Source of the DNA: JBBQWZ01 sp038210135
GTDB lineage: Bacteria > Acidobacteriota > Terriglobia > Bryobacterales > Bryobacteraceae
DNA length: 5,697 nucleotides
Assembly (NCBI GenBank): GCA_038210135.1
Contig: JBBQWZ010000072.1
Coordinates: 1 to 5,697, forward strand
Direction: 5' to 3'
In this document: piece by piece, positions 4,606 to 5,697 of the stretch
Layout of the letters: each line of letters opens with the position of its first letter
Position numbering within the stretch: position 1 is the first letter of the stretch
Notes under the pieces: generated by a model
Databases searched by the model: none
What the model was told of the DNA's origin: nothing
Seen by the model: the letters and a program-made list of their open reading frames with translations, nothing else
Translations under genes and position numbers: made by a program

Positions 4606-5697
4606 ATGAGCGTAGCTCCTGCACCCGCACTCCCGCAGCAGTCGCAGGCCCCCAGGCCTGAGATCGTTCGTCCAAGCTCGCAAAAGCCCTCCAACACGGG
4701 CCTTGTCATTGGCTTAGTGATCGCCCTTCTGATGCTGGGCGGCGCCGCCTGGATTTGGCAGCATCGAACCGCCACTCCCAGAGCTGTCTCGACTACTGTG
4801 GGTGTGCGCACCGCGAAGGCGTTGCCTGGCGGAACGATCCAGAAAACATTACGATTGACCGGTGTCACCGTTGCGGAAAATTTTGCGTCACTGGTCACTC
4901 CACAACTGCATGGCAGCCGCAGCGATCGTCAGCGCGATAATTCGGGTGGAAGCACCGCCACCACTCCGTCCAGTTCCACTGCGGCCACATCGAGCGGAAC
5001 ATCCGGGAGCACGTCCGGAGCTTCTGCGGCTTCTGGAGGTTCATCCAACGCGAACGGAACCACGGCCAGCGGCAATGGCTCCTCTGCTTTACATTCCGCC
5101 ACCAGCCGTTTTGGCGGAACCCTGCGCGGCAGTAGTTCCGGACCGCGCGCTTCCGCCAGCGCGGCAACGCCCGCCTCTTCCAGCACCTTCGGCGCGAGCG
5201 GGGTTGGTTCCGCTTTAGATACGAATAACCCTTCCGGCGGCGGTGGTGGTGGAGGCGGAGGCGGCGGTCAGAACGATTTTATGCTCGTGCTGCAACACTC
5301 GGCAGCGGGGGGCGCGCATGTCCGCAAAGGAGATGTGATCGCGGAATTCGACCGTCAATACATGCTCCTCCGGCTGGATGACTATAAAGCCAGTGTGGTG
5401 CAAAGCGAGGCCGCACTGAGCAAACGAAAGGCTGAGCTCGAGATTACTGAGCACGCCCATCAGCAGTTGCTCGATTCCGCCAAAGGAGCCTTGGACAAAG
5501 CCCGGCTCGATTTGAAAACCGTGCCCGTACTTTCCGCCATCGACGCCGAGCGCGCCAAGCTGGCTTTCGATCAGGCCGACGCGAAGTACAAGCAGCTACT
5601 GGCCGAGGTGAAGTTCGTAAAGCTTTCTCAAGAGGCTGAGATCCGGAACGCGACCCTCGATATGGCCCAGGCCAAGCTTGAGTTGAAGCGAGCCGAG
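4606..5697 (+). CDS. HlyD/RND-type membrane fusion protein (periplasmic adaptor), 3' end cut by window edge
   Basis: The frame stays open for 364 codons from ATG 4606 to the right edge. Adaptors of this kind link an inner-membrane ABC or RND pump to an outer-membrane channel. The N-terminus is a Pro-rich cytosolic tail of about 31 residues, then one membrane segment (residues 32-51, GLVIGLVIALLMLGGAAWIW). A strand region resembling the start of the lipoyl/barrel domain follows (TLRLTGVTVAENFASLVTPQ, 81-100). Residues 111-221 are a Ser/Ala/Thr/Gly-rich insert ending in eleven glycines. The lipoyl half-motif then resumes as DFMLVLQHSAAGGAHVRKGD and VIAEFD (224-249). From about 256 on there is a long charged helix rich in Ala, Lys, Glu and Leu, the ascending arm of the coiled-coil hairpin. 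The rest of the hairpin, the second lipoyl half and the beta-barrel lie outside. The upstream in-frame stop (TAG at 4582) makes 4606 the first ATG; its ribosome site is weak. The exported substrate is unknown. Confidence 0.85.
   Translation, partial: MSVAPAPALPQQSQAPRPEIVRPSSQKPSNTGLVIGLVIALLMLGGAAWIWQHRTATPRAVSTTVGVRTAKALPGGTIQKTLRLTGVTVAENFASLVTPQLHGSRSDRQRDNSGGSTATTPSSSTAATSSGTSGSTSGASAASGGSSNANGTTASGNGSSALHSATSRFGGTLRGSSSGPRASASAATPASSSTFGASGVGSALDTNNPSGGGGGGGGGGGQNDFMLVLQHSAAGGAHVRKGDVIAEFDRQYMLLRLDDYKASVVQSEAALSKRKAELEITEHAHQQLLDSAKGALDKARLDLKTVPVLSAIDAERAKLAFDQADAKYKQLLAEVKFVKLSQEAEIRNATLDMAQAKLELKRAE
4936..5268 (+). other. Low-complexity Ser/Ala/Thr/Gly insert with poly-Gly run inside the fusion protein
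   Basis: Residues 111-221 of the membrane fusion protein consist almost wholly of Ser, Thr, Ala, Gly and Asn. They include stretches such as GTSGSTSGASAASGGSS and end with eleven consecutive Gly codons at 5236-5268. The glycine codons are mixed (GGC, GGT, GGA). The insert contains almost no acidic residues and only scattered arginines, so it is predicted to be disordered. Confidence 0.8.

Noticed and set aside
4437..5186. Minus-strand frames opposite the fusion protein (4437-4898, 4895-5167, 4929-5186)
   Set aside because: They are shadows of the Ser/Ala/Gly-rich and N-terminal coding region, with no support of their own.
1..5697. CRISPR arrays, insertion sequences and rRNA
   Set aside because: No spaced direct repeats, transposase motifs with terminal repeats, or rRNA-like stretches were seen on either strand.

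Overview
The window reads as a piece of a GC-rich Gram-negative chromosome, most likely a soil-type Acidobacteriota (Solibacter/Bryobacter-like). A planctomycete-like genome is second choice. This is inferred from the mix of Tat-exported sulfatase, PIG-L deacetylase and SelA-like PLP enzyme next to a Ser/Gly-rich membrane fusion protein. No 16S rRNA or other marker gene is present to confirm it.

Layout, left to right. (1) Positions 1-1154, minus strand: the N-terminal 384 codons of a SelA/D-glucosaminate-6-phosphate ammonia-lyase-like PLP enzyme with a Tat-like leader, cut by the left edge. (2) About 130 bp of divergent upstream region. (3) 1285-2220, plus: a PIG-L/LmbE-family deacetylase, also with a twin-arginine leader. 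(4) 2221-2683: a gene-poor convergent gap holding a strong GC hairpin and a decayed tRNA-Asn(GTT)-like sequence. (5) 4299 down to 2684, minus: a Tat-exported type I sulfatase of the CTPTR class. Its last ~100 residues sit in another frame because of an apparent one-base deletion near 2990. (6) 4300-4605: a divergent promoter region with overlapping -10 elements and a small, apparently frame-disrupted ORF. (7) 4606 to the right edge, plus: the first 364 codons of an HlyD/RND-type membrane fusion protein. Its first lipoyl half-motif is split by a ~110-residue Ser/Ala/Thr/Gly insert ending in eleven glycines.

How the genes may work together. The three left-hand enzymes all carry twin-arginine leaders, so they probably act in the periplasm or outside the cell. 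Sulfate removal, N-deacetylation and PLP chemistry on an amino sugar would fit breakdown of sulfated, N-acetylated glycans. They are not one operon (minus, plus, minus), so the functional link is a hypothesis. The membrane fusion protein begins a separate export module whose partners (ABC or RND permease, outer-membrane factor) would lie beyond the right edge.

Two or three places look like single-base indels: the sulfatase C-terminus, the small ORF at 4361-4598, and possibly the start of the SelA-like gene. Either the assembly carries residual indel errors or some of these genes are decaying. Checking raw reads would settle this first.
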